NCBI RefSeq assembly: GCF_000948415.1
Contig: NZ_JYII01000007.1
Coordinates: 155,088-219,087, forward strand
Source of the DNA: Thalassospira sp. HJ
GTDB lineage: Bacteria > Pseudomonadota > Alphaproteobacteria > Rhodospirillales > Thalassospiraceae
Reading direction: 5' to 3'
DNA length: 64,000 nucleotides
Position 1 is the stretch's first letter, and each line of letters opens with the position of its first letter. Both the position numbers and the translations under genes were made by a program. The notes beneath the pieces are model-generated. The model had not been told where the DNA came from. It did not search any database and saw only the letters and a list, made by a program, of their open reading frames with translations. Shown one piece after another: positions 63,797-64,000 of this stretch.

Positions 63797-64000
63797 CCGT
63801 CAAGTATTAAAGCATAATGGTCACGCATTCTCGCATTGAGGATGGTGACCATTTTTCTGACGACAGCAATCACAGCAACCTTGCCGGGTTTTCCGTTTTC
63901 AGTCAGGCGTTTGTAGAAGTCGCGTAGCAGAGGATCGAAGCGTATTGCCGGTAATGCAGCATAGTAAAGAGCATTGCGCACTTCCAAACGTCCGCCGCCA
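63777..64000 (-). mobile_element. Right end of an IS110-family insertion element
   Basis: Defined by the transposase 3' end and by the change of sequence at the end of anmK (about 63777). IS110 elements lack true terminal inverted repeats and carry a noncoding region that yields a bridge RNA; that end and the other boundary lie beyond the window. The left limit given is an estimate. Confidence 0.55.
63793..64000 (-). CDS. IS110-family transposase, C-terminal part (5' end outside window)
   Basis: The minus-strand frame is open from the window edge to a TAA at 63793-63795. It encodes GGGRLEVRNALYYAALPAIRF..., then FYKRLTENGKPGKVAVIAVVRKMVTILNA in parts, which is the conserved end of the IS116/IS110/IS902 transposase domain with its GKP-K-V helix and the R-K-x-x-T-I-L-N motif. 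This DEDD-type enzyme acts through a Holliday-junction-resolvase-like core, which is outside the window. It ends where anmK ends. Confidence 0.88.
   Translation of the reverse strand, partial: GGGRLEVRNALYYAALPAIRFDPLLRDFYKRLTENGKPGKVAVIAVVRKMVTILNARMRDHYALILDG

Noticed and set aside
1..64000. tRNA, rRNA, CRISPR arrays, prophage or integrase-att sites
   Set aside because: No T-loop signatures outside coding sequence, no regularly spaced repeats and no integrase or phage structural genes were seen by eye. This is not a substitute for tRNAscan or CRISPR software.

Overview
The window reads as one continuous piece of chromosome from a free-living, flagellated/chemotactic alphaproteobacterium. 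The marine genus Thalassospira or a close Rhodospirillales relative is the best guess. Support for this is mostly gene content: a MipZ division-site ATPase, an RNase E with a large insertion in its S1 domain, a fused ThiS-ThiG, clpS-clpA, an accB-accC pair, a phasin (polyhydroxyalkanoate storage), a GG-N10-GC (sigma-54) promoter and two chemoreceptors. Placement to genus is inference. There is no CRISPR array, no rRNA and no tRNA that I can recognise. The only clear mobile DNA is the end of an IS110-family element at the right edge.

Layout. 1-4.45 kb: the end of an unknown gene, then a minus-strand group (DsbA-fold isomerase, Tat-exported polygalactosaminidase-like protein, FAD oxidase, exported unknown). 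4.66-7.17 kb: a plus-strand operon mipZ / VWA-like protein / membrane-anchored J-domain protein. 7.29-11.0 kb: galU, ugd and a phosphohexomutase, the sugar-nucleotide set for surface polysaccharide, closed by a strong terminator. 11.1-13.3 kb: a D,D-carboxypeptidase with a SPOR domain, and a lipoprotein. 13.6-15.0 kb: a phasin with a histone-like tail behind two PhaR-type operators. 15.3-18.6 kb: clpS, clpA and a coiled-coil unknown. 18.6-19.1 kb: a gene-free stretch that looks like a complete sigma-54-dependent small-RNA unit. 19.15-21.5 kb: a secreted Cache-like protein directly followed by a chemoreceptor. 21.5-25.5 kb: FemAB-like acyltransferase, serA, GNAT and aat. 25.7-27.5 kb: accC and accB. 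28.1-35.1 kb: thiSG fusion, DsbA-like protein, two exported unknown/peptidase genes, a GGT-like lipoprotein, an aminotransferase and a small membrane protein. 35.2-44.2 kb: rne, amidase, PBP1A and prfB (with its programmed +1 frameshift). 44.4-49.9 kb: a small unknown, a deaminase, a dCache chemoreceptor, and an Ada-AlkA fusion with ogt. 50-57.3 kb: GST, alcohol dehydrogenase, DUF455 ferritin-like protein, a pseudo-receiver protein, bcp and glnE. 57.6-64 kb: a giant AsmA/YhdP-like protein, tyrS, anmK and the IS110 end.

How it fits together. ClpS, ClpA and Aat form the bacterial N-degron pathway in two loci. The amidase, PBP1A, D,D-carboxypeptidase and AnmK all deal with peptidoglycan growth or recycling. 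The Ada-AlkA fusion and Ogt form an alkylation-repair operon. The most promising undescribed element is at 18,612-18,929. A cluster of palindromic TGCAAA sites sits 100-200 bp upstream of a good sigma-54 promoter, which reads into a roughly 111-nt hairpin-rich RNA ending in a textbook intrinsic terminator. It has no open reading frame.
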